Shown piece after piece: positions 18,535 to 26,870 of a DNA stretch of 64,000 nt (positions are counted from its first letter, which is position 1; each line of letters opens with the position of its first letter). A model generated the notes under the pieces. The model was not told where the DNA came from. It made no database searches and saw nothing but the letters and a program-made list of their open reading frames with translations. This DNA comes from Vibrio maerlii. GTDB taxonomy: Bacteria > Pseudomonadota > Gammaproteobacteria > Enterobacterales > Vibrionaceae. The translations under genes and the position numbers were made by a program. The DNA lies in NCBI RefSeq assembly GCF_003415655.1, contig NZ_QRHC01000006.1, positions 1-64,000 on the forward strand, written 5' to 3'.

Positions 18535-19962
18535 GTGGCTACAAGCACAAGCAGTCAACCTCGTGATACTTGGGGTTCAAAATTAGGCTTCGTCATGGCA
18601 GCAGCAGGATCAGCTGTAGGCCTTGGCAACATTTGGAAATTCCCGTACACCGCTGGTGAAAATGGTGGTGGTGCGTTCGTTCTAATCTATCTTTTCTTCG
18701 TAATCTTTATCGGTTTCAGCGTAATGCTGACTGAATTTGCTGTCGGCCGTAGAACACAGAAATCTGCGGTTGGTGCATTTAAGTCAACTGACCGTCGTTG
18801 GACATTTGCCGGTGTGATCGGGGTAATCAGTGGTCTACTTATCATGGGTTTCTACCCGGTAGTAGGTGGCTGGGCAATCGCGTACGTTGGCAAGGTTGGT
18901 ACTGGTCTACTAAGTGCACCAGAAGCAATCGGTGACAGCTTCGGTGGTTTCATTTCTAACCCGGTTCAACCGCTAATGTGGATGGGTCTTTACCTACTGC
19001 TTAACATCGTAATCGTAATGAAAGGTATTTCTGGCGGTATCGAGAAAGCAGGTAAGATTCTAATGCCTCTACTATTCCTTATCCTGATCATCGTATCAGT
19101 GAAAGGTCTAATGCTACCTGGCGCGATGGCTGGTCTAGAATTCCTATTCAGCCCTGATTTTTCTAAGATTGACAGTGGTGTTGTTCTAGCGGCTCTTGGT
19201 CAGGCGTTCTTCTCACTATCCCTAGGTATGGGTTGTATGATCACTTACGGTTCTTACCTTAAGAAGAAAGAGAACCTAGTTCAGACAACTGCAATGGTTA
19301 CTGCAATGGATACTGGTGTAGCTATCCTAGCTGGTATCGCAATGTTCCCTGCAATGTTTGCATTTGGCATGGCTCCAACAGCTGGTCCAGGTCTAGTATT
19401 CGTTGTTGTACCTCAGCTATTCGCTGAAATGGGTGGCGTAGGTGTAGTATTCGCACTAATGTTCTTCATCGGTCTAAGTGTTGCGGCACTAACTTCTTCA
19501 GTATCTCTTCTTGAAGTAGTTGTTTCGTACCTAATCGACGAGAAGGGTATGAGCCGTGCTAAAGCAGTAATCTCTGCAAGCGTTGTAATGGCAGTACTGT
19601 GTATCTTTGCTTCTCTATCTTTAGGCGGCGTAGGTCCAACTCTGTTTGAAACGGGTGCTTTCGATATCTTCGACCTACTAACTGATAAGATCTTCCTAGC
19701 GGTTGGCGGTATGCTTCTATGTATCTTCGCTGGCTGGCGCATGAAACGTGAAGACCTAGAAGACGAGATCACAAATGGCGGCGAAGTTAAGTTCCCACTA
19801 TTCGGTCTATGGTACACGCTAGTTAAGTTCGTAATCCCATTCGCAATCGCAATCGTTGCATTCATGGGTATCTCATCTGGCTTCGATAGCGGTAAAGGTC
19901 CAATCATGTTATTGGGTATCGCTATCATCGCAATCTCAGCGTTATTCTCTAAGAAGCTGTAA
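18535..19962 (+). CDS. Sodium-dependent transporter, NSS/SNF family
   Basis: Na+-coupled amino-acid/neurotransmitter-type symporter (LeuT fold), 475 residues with about 12 hydrophobic segments. The family signature GSAVGLGNIWKFPYTAGENGGGAF in TM1 carries the sodium and substrate site; a second conserved block is GQAFFSLSLGMGCMITYGSYL (TM6-7). The start is GTG, preceded by TTGGAG at 7 nt. The substrate cannot be read; bacterial members often move Trp, Tyr, Ala or Leu. It is followed by a UUCG-loop terminator. Confidence 0.9.
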   Translation: MATSTSSQPRDTWGSKLGFVMAAAGSAVGLGNIWKFPYTAGENGGGAFVLIYLFFVIFIGFSVMLTEFAVGRRTQKSAVGAFKSTDRRWTFAGVIGVISGLLIMGFYPVVGGWAIAYVGKVGTGLLSAPEAIGDSFGGFISNPVQPLMWMGLYLLLNIVIVMKGISGGIEKAGKILMPLLFLILIIVSVKGLMLPGAMAGLEFLFSPDFSKIDSGVVLAALGQAFFSLSLGMGCMITYGSYLKKKENLVQTTAMVTAMDTGVAILAGIAMFPAMFAFGMAPTAGPGLVFVVVPQLFAEMGGVGVVFALMFFIGLSVAALTSSVSLLEVVVSYLIDEKGMSRAKAVISASVVMAVLCIFASLSLGGVGPTLFETGAFDIFDLLTDKIFLAVGGMLLCIFAGWRMKREDLEDEITNGGEVKFPLFGLWYTLVKFVIPFAIAIVAFMGISSGFDSGKGPIMLLGIAIIAISALFSKKL

Positions 19963-19980
19963 GCGCGAGCAAATGATTAA

Positions 19981-20007
19981 AAAAGAGTCCTTCGGGGCTC
20001 TTTTTTT
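19981..20007 (+). terminator. Rho-independent terminator with UUCG tetraloop
   Basis: AAAAGAGTCC-TTCG-GGGCTCTTTT stem (one G-U pair) followed by more T, 18 nt after the symporter stop codon. Confidence 0.92.
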
Positions 20008-20105
20008 ATGCCTGTTCGAAAAAGAGTGCGAGAGTGAGTTGGTTTACGCTCGCTTAATCACAATAGTCCGTTATACTTCTGGCTCCCAACAGGAGCCAGA
20101 TTTTT

Positions 20106-20822
20106 ATGTTCGATATCCTTTATAACCACGCTGATTTTGTTGCAATCAACAAGCATCCAGGTGTCTCTGTACACAAGGATGATGGGGATACTATGTTGAT
20201 CCACGAAGTAGAAGAGTATCTAGGCGAATCCAAGCTCTACTTGGTGCATCGATTGGATAAAATGACATCGGGCATCCTGCTCCTGGCTAAGTCGTCAGAA
20301 GCGGCAAGTAAGCTTGCAAAGCTGTTTGCTGACCGAAACATTTCTAAGTTTTACCTCGCTATTGGAGCCAAGAAACCAAAGAAGAAACAGGGCTTGGTAA
20401 TGGGGGATATGGAACGTTCCAGACGTTCTTCTTGGAAACTACTGAATTCCATGAATAATCCAGCGATCACTCAGTTCTTCTCTATGGCTGGGGAAAACGG
20501 CCAACGCTTGTTTTTATGTAAGCCCCACACGGGAAAAACACATCAAATTCGTGTGGCTCTCAACTCTGTAGGCTCTGCAATTATTGGTGACCCGATATAC
20601 AATTCTGGTCAAAATGAAGATCGAGGTTACCTTCATGCCTATGCGACTCTTTTTGAGTATGAAGGTGAAGTTGTCTCTTTAGTATGCCCGCCCCGACTTC
20701 AAGCTGAAGTCGGCAAACATTGGTTATCCTCCTCAATGACCAAAGCACTAGAAGAGTGGAACGAACCGTGGTCACTAAACTGGCCAAAAATTAAAATGAA
20801 CAACTCGATTAAATCAGCGTAA
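20106..20822 (+). CDS. RluA-family pseudouridine synthase
   Basis: RNA-modifying enzyme converting uridine to pseudouridine, 238 residues, a compact RluA-type protein without an S4 domain. The catalytic Asp sits in LVHRLDKMTSGILLLAK (family motif HRLDxxTSG), and KPHTGKTHQIRVALNSVGSAIIGDPIY is the conserved C-terminal RluA block. The target RNA cannot be determined from sequence. It lies 48 nt upstream of a predicted rRNA methyltransferase, possibly one transcriptional unit. Confidence 0.85.
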   Translation: MFDILYNHADFVAINKHPGVSVHKDDGDTMLIHEVEEYLGESKLYLVHRLDKMTSGILLLAKSSEAASKLAKLFADRNISKFYLAIGAKKPKKKQGLVMGDMERSRRSSWKLLNSMNNPAITQFFSMAGENGQRLFLCKPHTGKTHQIRVALNSVGSAIIGDPIYNSGQNEDRGYLHAYATLFEYEGEVVSLVCPPRLQAEVGKHWLSSSMTKALEEWNEPWSLNWPKIKMNNSIKSA

Positions 20823-20869
20823 ACCGCTGACTTACTCTAAAAAACATCGAAACTGAAAAGTAAATTGGT

Positions 20870-21802
20870 ATGCAATATAGCGAACTTCCTAGATTTTTTT
20901 CACACCTCGAACAGCAGCTAGCAGAAACAAACGGCGAATTAAGGCGACTTTTTCACGGTCGAGGTCGTTGCTATACCGGTCTTGAGCAAATCACTTGTGA
21001 TTGGACCGGCTCACAGTTACTCGTCACCTTGTTCAAGCCTGTTGATGATGTGTTTCTGCGAGACTTGAAAGCAGGTTTATTAGCATTAGCTGAGAGTGAG
21101 TTATGGTCTCAAGTAAACGGTAAAGCGATTTCATTGCAGCATCGTTATGAAGAGTTAGCTCCTTCTGAAGCGATCGTTGGTGAACTTGACGCTAAGCCTG
21201 TGGCGATTGAATCTGGCCTAAAGTACCAACTCGATATCGGCCGTAACCAAAACTTTGGCCTGTTCCTTGATATGCGTGCAGGGCGAGACTGGGTGGGCCA
21301 AAATGCTCACGGTAAGCGTGTACTCAACTTGTTTGCCTACACTTGCGGGTTCTCAGTTGCCGCTGTTGCGGGTGGGGCAGAGCAAGTTGTCAATGTTGAT
21401 ATGGCCCGTTCATCATTAAACAAGGGGCGTGATAATCATCGACTTAACGAACACGATATGCGCAAGGTAAGCTTTTTAGCTCACGACATATTTAAGTCTT
21501 GGGGGAAAATTAAGAAAGCTGGACCTTATGACTTGATCATTATCGATCCACCATCGTTTCAAAAAGGTAGCTTTGCATTGACTAAGGACTACAAGAAGAT
21601 CTTACGTCGACTACCAGAGTTACTAACTGAAGGTGGAGAAGTCATGGCTTGTGTGAATTCCCCGTCAGTGAGCCCAGACTTCCTTATAGACTCAATGAAA
21701 GAAGAAGCACCTGAACTTGAATTCAAATATCGCCTCGATAATTTGCCAGAGTTTCGCGATGTTGACGAAGACTCTAGCTTGAAAGTTATGATGTTTAAGT
21801 AA
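20870..21802 (+). CDS. Class I SAM-dependent RNA methyltransferase (RlmI/RlmK-like)
   Basis: 310 residues. An N-terminal substrate-recognition part (to about 125) precedes a Rossmann methyltransferase fold: motif X FGLFLDMRAGRDWV, motif I VLNLFAYTCGFSVAAVAGGA, acidic motif II VNVDMARSSL and motif IV DLIIIDPPSFQKGS (the DPPxF motif of rRNA 5-methylcytosine / N2-methylguanine enzymes). The region where RlmI-like enzymes carry a catalytic Cys reads VMACVNSPS. The exact rRNA target is unknown. It is shorter than RlmI (about 396) because no PUA domain precedes it. A bidirectional terminator follows. Confidence 0.75.
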   Translation: MQYSELPRFFSHLEQQLAETNGELRRLFHGRGRCYTGLEQITCDWTGSQLLVTLFKPVDDVFLRDLKAGLLALAESELWSQVNGKAISLQHRYEELAPSEAIVGELDAKPVAIESGLKYQLDIGRNQNFGLFLDMRAGRDWVGQNAHGKRVLNLFAYTCGFSVAAVAGGAEQVVNVDMARSSLNKGRDNHRLNEHDMRKVSFLAHDIFKSWGKIKKAGPYDLIIIDPPSFQKGSFALTKDYKKILRRLPELLTEGGEVMACVNSPSVSPDFLIDSMKEEAPELEFKYRLDNLPEFRDVDEDSSLKVMMFK

Positions 21803-21816
21803 CCGATCGTACAACT

Positions 21817-21857
21817 AAAAACGCCCTAAAGATTGATGATCTTTAGGGCGTTTTTAG
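21817..21857. terminator. Bidirectional terminator
   Basis: ACGCCCTAAAGAT / ATCTTTAGGGCGT perfect 13-bp stem, preceded by AAAAA and followed by TTTTT, so it can stop transcription from both strands. It lies between the convergent methyltransferase and the octamer-tailed lipoprotein gene. Confidence 0.92.
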
Positions 21858-21870
21858 TATCTTGTTCTAG

Positions 21871-21910
21871 CTCTCTAGCTCTCTAGCTCTCTAGCTCTCT
21901 AGCTCTCTAG
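21871..21910. repeat. Octanucleotide tandem repeat (CTCTCTAG)5
   Basis: Five perfect octamers, with a partial copy (CTAG, 21867-21870) before them. They end 1 nt from the TGA stop of the minus-strand lipoprotein gene. In that gene's sense strand the unit is again TAGAGAGC. This is the shortest of the four tracts. Confidence 0.95.
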
Positions 21911-21911
21911 C

Positions 21912-22298
21912 TCATTGACAGCTTTGAGCTGTGATCAATGCGTCGACAAGTAATTGACCACGGTGATTTCGCATTTTTAGAGCGTAGCTTAATCCAAGGT
22001 CGAGGTTAGAGCGTATCTCTTGGTTGCTGCAATAGTCTGACAAAGTCTTGTTATAAACTTGTTGGACGGGCATTGCACCTGGAGCTTCTTGGTTATAGAT
22101 CATCATAAGTTCTATGCTGGTACCTTTCGCCCGGGCGCTCATAATAGAAAGCGGCCCTTCCTCGAGCGGTAAGCCAGTAGAAAGAACGGTAGCTCGATTG
22201 TTAGCTAGCGCCTCGAGTTGCTTTTGTTGTTCACGTTCATTAGATGCACAACCAGAAATGATTGCGGTAGCAAACAGGCCTATGATGATCTTATGCAT
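21912..22298 (-). CDS. Small lipoprotein, probable type II secretion pilotin (AspS / GspS-beta type)
   Basis: 128 residues with a lipoprotein signal (KIIIGLFATAIISGC, lipobox ISGC, Cys17). The mature domain is about 112 residues, with a motif EEGPLSIMSARAKG, a conserved core DLGLSYALKMRNHRGQLLVD and two Cys (DYCSN and AQSCQ) positioned to form a disulfide. This pattern, and the location next to yciI/yciA/yciB, agrees with my memory of the Vibrio AspS pilotin that delivers the GspD secretin to the outer membrane. The assignment is from recall of the family, not a search. It follows yciI by 2 nt. Confidence 0.6.
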   Translation of the reverse strand: MHKIIIGLFATAIISGCASNEREQQKQLEALANNRATVLSTGLPLEEGPLSIMSARAKGTSIELMMIYNQEAPGAMPVQQVYNKTLSDYCSNQEIRSNLDLGLSYALKMRNHRGQLLVDALITAQSCQ

Positions 22299-22300
22299 GA

Positions 22301-22597
22301 TTAAAATACTTTCTTGAACGGCTTAACGATAACGTTTTGATAAACACCTGCTTCGATATATGGGTCTTGGTCTGCCCAAGTCTGAGCATCAGCAAGAGAG
22401 TCGAATTCCGCAATGACTGTTGAGCCTGTAAAGCCAGCTTCGCCTGGGTTATCACTATCAATTGCTGGCATCGGACCTGCAGTTAGAAGACGACCTTGGT
22501 CTTGTAGCTCTTGAAGGCGAGCAAGGTGAGCAGGGCGAACGCTTAAACGTTTTTCTAGAGAATTTTCAATGTCAGTTGAAAAGATCACATACCACAT
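22301..22597 (-). CDS. yciI: YciI family protein
   Basis: 98-residue ferredoxin-like dimeric alpha+beta protein of the YciI family. The conserved His is in [26 protein letters not shown], and [18 protein letters not shown] is the second family block. Biochemical function is poorly known. It is co-directional with the lipoprotein gene 2 nt downstream, so probably co-transcribed. Confidence 0.92.
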   Translation of the reverse strand: MWYVIFSTDIENSLEKRLSVRPAHLARLQELQDQGRLLTAGPMPAIDSDNPGEAGFTGSTVIAEFDSLADAQTWADQDPYIEAGVYQNVIVKPFKKVF

Positions 22598-22719
22598 AGT
22601 TTCTTCCTTAAGTGAGGGCTTATTGTGCAGCTTATCGGTGTTAGTTTATCGACATTCAATGTTACGTGAATCAGTCGCTTATCGCATTCTTGAATTTGAA
22701 TAACTTGACTGAGTTAGAG

Positions 22720-23118
22720 TTATTTATTAATCGCTCTAGGCTTACCATTTTCGTCAACCGCGACATAATTGAATGTGCCACCGCAGACTTTGTATCGGTC
22801 TCCAATACCATGGTCAAGAACAGGCTTCACCCATACCTCTAGCTCGATGCTCATCGAAGAGCGACCAATCTTGCTACAGTCGCCATAAACACATACAACA
22901 TCACCAACCGATACAGGCTGCTTGAACTCAATAGAAGAGACACTGACAGTGACGATTTTTCCATTTGAAATCTCTTTTGCCAAGATTCCACCCGCTAAAT
23001 CGAGTTGAGACATGATCCAGCCGCCAAAAATCTGCCCAGCGGCATTAGTGTCTGACGGCATTGCTAGAGTTCGTAGTAGAAGTGAGCCGATAGGGTTATG
23101 CGTAGATTGGATGGTCAT
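22720..23118 (-). CDS. yciA: Acyl-CoA thioesterase YciA
   Basis: Hot-dog-fold thioesterase hydrolysing short- to long-chain acyl-CoA, 132 residues. The signature LRTLAMPSDTNAAGQIFGGWIMSQLDLAGG carries the catalytic Asp/Asn region, and FKQPVSVGDVVCVYGD is the second conserved block. It is the likely first gene after yciB on the minus strand, with its own 100-bp upstream gap. Confidence 0.94.
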   Translation of the reverse strand: MTIQSTHNPIGSLLLRTLAMPSDTNAAGQIFGGWIMSQLDLAGGILAKEISNGKIVTVSVSSIEFKQPVSVGDVVCVYGDCSKIGRSSMSIELEVWVKPVLDHGIGDRYKVCGGTFNYVAVDENGKPRAINK

Positions 23119-23172
23119 TTTGTTGCTCTGTATTGGTAAGATTAATCGCGCTTTAGTTTGAAAACTAAAACG

Positions 23173-23203
23173 AAAACAGCGGCTTCTAATCAGAAAGCCG
23201 CTG
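23173..23203 (-). terminator. Terminator after yciB
   Basis: CAGCGGCTT / AAGCCGCTG 9-bp stem (23177-23203), followed on the minus strand by TTTTCG, just 15 nt beyond the yciB stop codon. Confidence 0.8.
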
Positions 23204-23217
23204 CATTATAACATCAG

Positions 23218-23757
23218 TTATTCCTCTGACTCTTCTTTTGGCATCTTTTTATAGATGTAGATACCCGTGAGTAAGGTAAATCCAAAGGTCGCTGCAAGTA
23301 AGCCAAAGACTTTAAAGTTAACCCATGTATCCAAGGGAAGGCTAAATGCAATGTAGACATTGAGCACCGCGCAGAATGTAAAGAAAGCCACCCAAGCCCA
23401 GTTGATTTTATTCCACGTAATATCGGGCAGGATAATTTCTTTGCCTAACATCGCTTTGATTGCTGACTTACCCATTAAATGACTGATCGTTAATCCAAGC
23501 GCGAACACTGCGTATATGATAGTGACTTTCCACTTAATGAAGTTGTCATCGTGTAAGAAGATAGTCATGCCACCGAACACTGCAACCATAACGAACGTGA
23601 TGAGCTGCATCTTTTCTACTTTTTTGAACAGAAGAAAGGTCAAGAGAACTTGTATGGCCGTAGCAACGATGAGAGCGCCCGTTGCTACGTAAATATCGTA
23701 CAATTTATACAAGACAAAAAAGACAATGAGCGGGATGAAATCTATCAGCTGTTTCAT
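23218..23757 (-). CDS. yciB: Inner membrane septation protein A (YciB/IspZ)
   Basis: Polytopic inner-membrane protein, 179 residues with about five hydrophobic helices. Family blocks are [23 protein letters not shown] at the start, [21 protein letters not shown] in the middle and WVNFKVFGL near the end. It is implicated in cell-envelope synthesis and septation with the elongasome/divisome. It clusters with yciA and yciI as in other gammaproteobacteria. Confidence 0.94.
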   Translation of the reverse strand: MKQLIDFIPLIVFFVLYKLYDIYVATGALIVATAIQVLLTFLLFKKVEKMQLITFVMVAVFGGMTIFLHDDNFIKWKVTIIYAVFALGLTISHLMGKSAIKAMLGKEIILPDITWNKINWAWVAFFTFCAVLNVYIAFSLPLDTWVNFKVFGLLAATFGFTLLTGIYIYKKMPKEESEE

Positions 23758-23862
23758 GACATCAAAGAATTAAAGAGAGAGTTTCTTCAGTCTAGCTAAA
23801 TTCCAATGCTAGCTAAAGGTTTCGAGACTATTGCTTCTGCAGTCACTCACTCTCACATCTGT

Positions 23863-24093
23863 TCAATGATGGGGAATCAGTGATTTAACATCTTCTAAAT
23901 AGCCTTCGCTTTCCAACATCGACAGGGTTGTCTTTAGCTCTTCTAAATTCATAGCAAAACAAGAAGACTTACCCGATAACATATCTAGATATTGGTGGTA
24001 TTCATTTTCAGAGTAATGACCAAGGCGGTCCATCAATAGCTCTTGGATACCGTGATGGATGAGATTGTAATAAGTCTGGCGTTGAGAGTGCAT
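23863..24093 (-). CDS. Small protein of unknown function
   Basis: 76 residues from ATG 24093, chosen because GGAGGT lies 6 nt upstream on the minus strand; a longer frame to 24144 has no such site. The protein is predicted mostly helical, His/Leu/Glu rich (HGIQELLMDRLGHY...EYHQYLDMLSG), with one Cys, no signal and no membrane helix. I do not recognise a family. The strong ribosome-binding site supports real translation. Confidence 0.65.
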   Translation of the reverse strand: MHSQRQTYYNLIHHGIQELLMDRLGHYSENEYHQYLDMLSGKSSCFAMNLEELKTTLSMLESEGYLEDVKSLIPHH

Positions 24094-24382
24094 GATGACC
24101 TCCAGCAAAATCAATAAACATTCACTTTTTGGTTGAAAGTACAAAACACCTTAATGAACTAGACCGCATGTAGAACTGGCATCTTTCATTATCGGGGTTT
24201 GATCACTTAGTAATATGAAAGGAGCAATTGCTGTGCCGGGTTTGGCTATCTCAACATTATGCGTGAATTCATTGAGTTAACGACTCCATATCAATTTGAG
24301 AATAAGAGCGGAGTTTGCTGCATTATTGATTCTCTTTCTGCAATTCATTTTGGGATAGAGTGAAATGCTTACAATTGGAATG
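24094..24382. other. Intergenic region, nothing recognised
   Basis: Stretch upstream of the small unknown gene and downstream of the symporter. It should contain the promoter of the minus-strand small gene. Only a 21-codon frame (24211-24276 area) without conservation cues was noticed. Confidence 0.4.
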
Positions 24383-24409
24383 AAAAAAGCCACTCGAATG
24401 AGTGGCTTC
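24383..24409 (-). terminator. Terminator after the symporter gene
   Basis: AGCCACTC-GAAT-GAGTGGCT stem with an A-run at its left flank, which is a T-run on the minus strand, 45 nt beyond the symporter stop codon. Confidence 0.88.
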
Positions 24410-24453
24410 TAATTCAGAACGAATTTCGCTTAAAGGGTCAAAGACCGTAGCAA

Positions 24454-25719
24454 TTAAGCTTCTTGTTTTTGCATCTCTATTTCTTGCTCTGCAGCTTCTT
24501 CTTTTGCAATAGAGTCGATGATAACCGCACATGCTGCATCACCCGTGATGTTCAATGCTGTACGAATCATGTCGAAGATACGGTCTAGAGCGAACAATAG
24601 TGGTAGACCTTCGATTGGAATACCTGCCGCTAGAAGTACAGCTACAACTAGGAATGATGGACCAGGAACACCTGCTTGACCTACTGCACCCAGCGTAGAG
24701 GTTACGATGATTGCAATGTATGCACCCATTGAAAGGTCAATGTTGAATAGTTGTGCAAAGAAGATCGCAACCAGACCGTAGTAGATAGCGTTACCAGACA
24801 TGTTGATTGTCGCACCCAGAGGCAGAACAAACGATGCTGTTGAGTTTTTAACGCCTAGCTCGTGCTCTACTGTATCCATTGTTACAGGTAGAGTTGCCAT
24901 TGAAGATGCTGTAGATAGTGCAACCGCTTGTGGCTTCTTCATCGCAACTAGGAACTTCTTAGCAGAAGTCTTAGTGAAGAACTGAACCATTAGTGGGTAT
25001 ACAACGAAGCCGAAGATCAGGATTGCAGCAACGTAAACCACGAACAGTTTGAATACCACCATTAGGGCACCAAAACCGAACGTACCAACCGCTTCTGCCA
25101 TTAGGCCGAATACACCGATAGGTGCAATGATCATTACCTTGTTGATCATCCATACCATAGCGTCGACGATGCAGTTTACGCCGTTGATGATTGGTTCGCG
25201 TTTCTCTTTCGATTGCTTAGATAGTGCAATACCGAAGAATAGGCAGAACACTAGGATTTGTAGAATGTTAGCTTCGTTTAGTGATTGGAAAACGTTAGTA
25301 GGGATCATACCGGTTACGGTAGCCCAAAAAGTAGGAAGTTCACCTTTAGAAGCGTACTCAGCAGAGAACATGCCTTCAACGCCTGAAACATCAATACCAA
25401 GACCTGGCTTGAATACTTCACCCATGAAAAGAGCAAGTGCTACAGCAAGTGCAGAAGTAAGACCAAAGTAAGCCAGTGTAGAAACACCCACTTTACCTGC
25501 GTTTGAGCTGTTACCAAGGCCAGCAGCACCAGAAATTAGCGCAACAGCGACCAATGGAATAACTAACATTTTAATTAGATTGATAAAGATTGCGCCTAAT
25601 GGTGCAAACATCGCTGCAGATTCGCCCATTAGAGCACCAACAGCAGTACCAACGATCATTGCAATTACGACTTGAAAGCCGATATTGCTCATTAAATTCT
25701 TTTCTTTTAACACTTCCAT
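24454..25719 (-). CDS. Dicarboxylate/amino acid:cation symporter (DAACS)
   Basis: Na+ or H+ coupled glutamate/aspartate/C4-dicarboxylate symporter with the GltPh/EAAT elevator fold, 421 residues from ATG 25719 (AGAGGT upstream). Family features: the serine-rich hairpin VALSTASSMATLPVTMD, the TM7 motif GATINMSGNAIYYG and the HP2 region GQAGVPGPSFLVVAVLLAAGIP. A longer frame to 25800 is unsupported. The Asp/Glu-binding C-terminal segment DRIFDMIRTALNITGDAACA is present. It stands alone; upstream lies a perfect PurR-like palindrome. Confidence 0.9.
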   Translation of the reverse strand: MEVLKEKNLMSNIGFQVVIAMIVGTAVGALMGESAAMFAPLGAIFINLIKMLVIPLVAVALISGAAGLGNSSNAGKVGVSTLAYFGLTSALAVALALFMGEVFKPGLGIDVSGVEGMFSAEYASKGELPTFWATVTGMIPTNVFQSLNEANILQILVFCLFFGIALSKQSKEKREPIINGVNCIVDAMVWMINKVMIIAPIGVFGLMAEAVGTFGFGALMVVFKLFVVYVAAILIFGFVVYPLMVQFFTKTSAKKFLVAMKKPQAVALSTASSMATLPVTMDTVEHELGVKNSTASFVLPLGATINMSGNAIYYGLVAIFFAQLFNIDLSMGAYIAIIVTSTLGAVGQAGVPGPSFLVVAVLLAAGIPIEGLPLLFALDRIFDMIRTALNITGDAACAVIIDSIAKEEAAEQEIEMQKQEA

Positions 25720-25896
25720 AACCTCTATACTGAGAAAGTTAGCTTTTGTGGCATTACCATCTAAAGTACGCTGTACCATTGAAGTAATGTTTCGCTGCAC
25801 TTTGTACAGCTTTTGGCAAAACGGATCAACAGTGAAGAGGGAGTTATTTTGATTTTATTATCAAAAAAACACGATATTGGGTATTTGTTGAACGAT

Positions 25897-25910
25897 AGCA
25901 AACGTTTGCT
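25897..25910. promoter_or_regulatory. PurR/LacI-family operator-like palindrome
   Basis: AGCAAACGTTTGCT is a perfect 14-bp palindrome matching the core of the PurR box (ACGCAAACGTTTGCGT) and of other LacI/GalR-family operators with a central CG. It lies about 180 bp upstream of the symporter ATG on the minus strand and 139 bp beyond the trpA stop, so the symporter is the probable target. The surrounding 25720-26048 gap otherwise holds the trpA terminator. Confidence 0.6.
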
Positions 25911-25974
25911 TGGGTATTTGTATGTATATTGCTGTGAAAAGGTTGCTTGTTTGTGTTTGTTTTTATAGGGCCAT

Positions 25975-26013
25975 AAAAAAAGCAGGGATTAGCTTTTCAG
26001 CCAATTCCTGCTC
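25975..26013 (-). terminator. trp operon terminator
   Basis: Imperfect stem AGCAGG-ATT-GC / GC-AAT-CCTGCT with an A-run at 25974-25980 on the plus strand (T-run on the minus strand), 36 nt past the trpA stop codon. Confidence 0.85.
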
Positions 26014-26048
26014 ATGTTGTTACCGTTTTGTTTGTTTTAACTTTATCG

Positions 26049-26870
26049 CTACTTTTGCGTTGCCGCTTTCATGGGTCTAACGAAATCTGCCAACGCTGTC
26101 AGCATAGTTTCAGGTTGTTCTACATTAGATTCAATAATTTTTACAACAGCAGAGCCTGAGATTGCTCCCGCCGCACCAGCTTCGATTGCTTGCTTAACCT
26201 GCTCTGGCTCTGAAATACCAAAGCCAAGTAGAGCTGGTGGCGCATCAAACTTGTTTAAACGCTCTAGAAGCGTGCTTACTGGCATGTTTGCTTTGGTTTC
26301 TGCACCTGTTACGCCCGCACGCGAAAGTAGGTAAGTATAGCCGCCGCCAAGCTCTGCAACTTGAGTGAGTGTTTCATCAGACGCTGTTGGTGGTGCGATG
26401 AAAATAGGTTCTACGCCATGCTTTTTCGCCGCAGATACAAACTCCGCACTTTCATTCGTTGGTACGTCAGCGATAAGAACGGAATCGATACCAGCTTTTG
26501 CGCAGCGCTCGTAGAAGTTGTCGATGCCACGCGAGAACACAAGGTTTGCGTACATCAGAAGACCGATTGGTAGCTCTGGGTATTTAGCGCGGATTTGTGA
26601 AATAAGGTCGAAACAGATATCTGGAGTCGCACCTGAATCTAGAGCCCGAATGTTCGCGCCTTGAATGGTTGGGCCATCTGCCAATGGATCAGAAAATGGA
26701 ATGCCTAGCTCCAGTGCATCTGCACCAGCTTCCACTAGTGTTTCCATGATCTTAAGTGATTGCTCAGCGTTAGGGTCTGACACCGTTACGAACGGAACAA
26801 ATGCACCTTGGTTTTTCTCGTTTAGGCGCTCAAACATTCCTTTGTAACGATTGGCTTGGTAACGGCTCAT
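26049..26870 (-). CDS. trpA: Tryptophan synthase alpha chain
   Basis: TIM-barrel subunit cleaving indole-3-glycerol phosphate to indole and G3P, 273 residues. Catalytic E54 and D65 lie in [19 protein letters not shown] (E49/D60 in E. coli), and the phosphate loop is [10 protein letters not shown] with GAISGSAVV. It overlaps the trpB stop by 1 nt (TAATG), ensuring coupled equimolar synthesis with TrpB. It is last in the trp operon. Confidence 0.97.
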   Translation of the reverse strand: MSRYQANRYKGMFERLNEKNQGAFVPFVTVSDPNAEQSLKIMETLVEAGADALELGIPFSDPLADGPTIQGANIRALDSGATPDICFDLISQIRAKYPELPIGLLMYANLVFSRGIDNFYERCAKAGIDSVLIADVPTNESAEFVSAAKKHGVEPIFIAPPTASDETLTQVAELGGGYTYLLSRAGVTGAETKANMPVSTLLERLNKFDAPPALLGFGISEPEQVKQAIEAGAAGAISGSAVVKIIESNVEQPETMLTALADFVRPMKAATQK

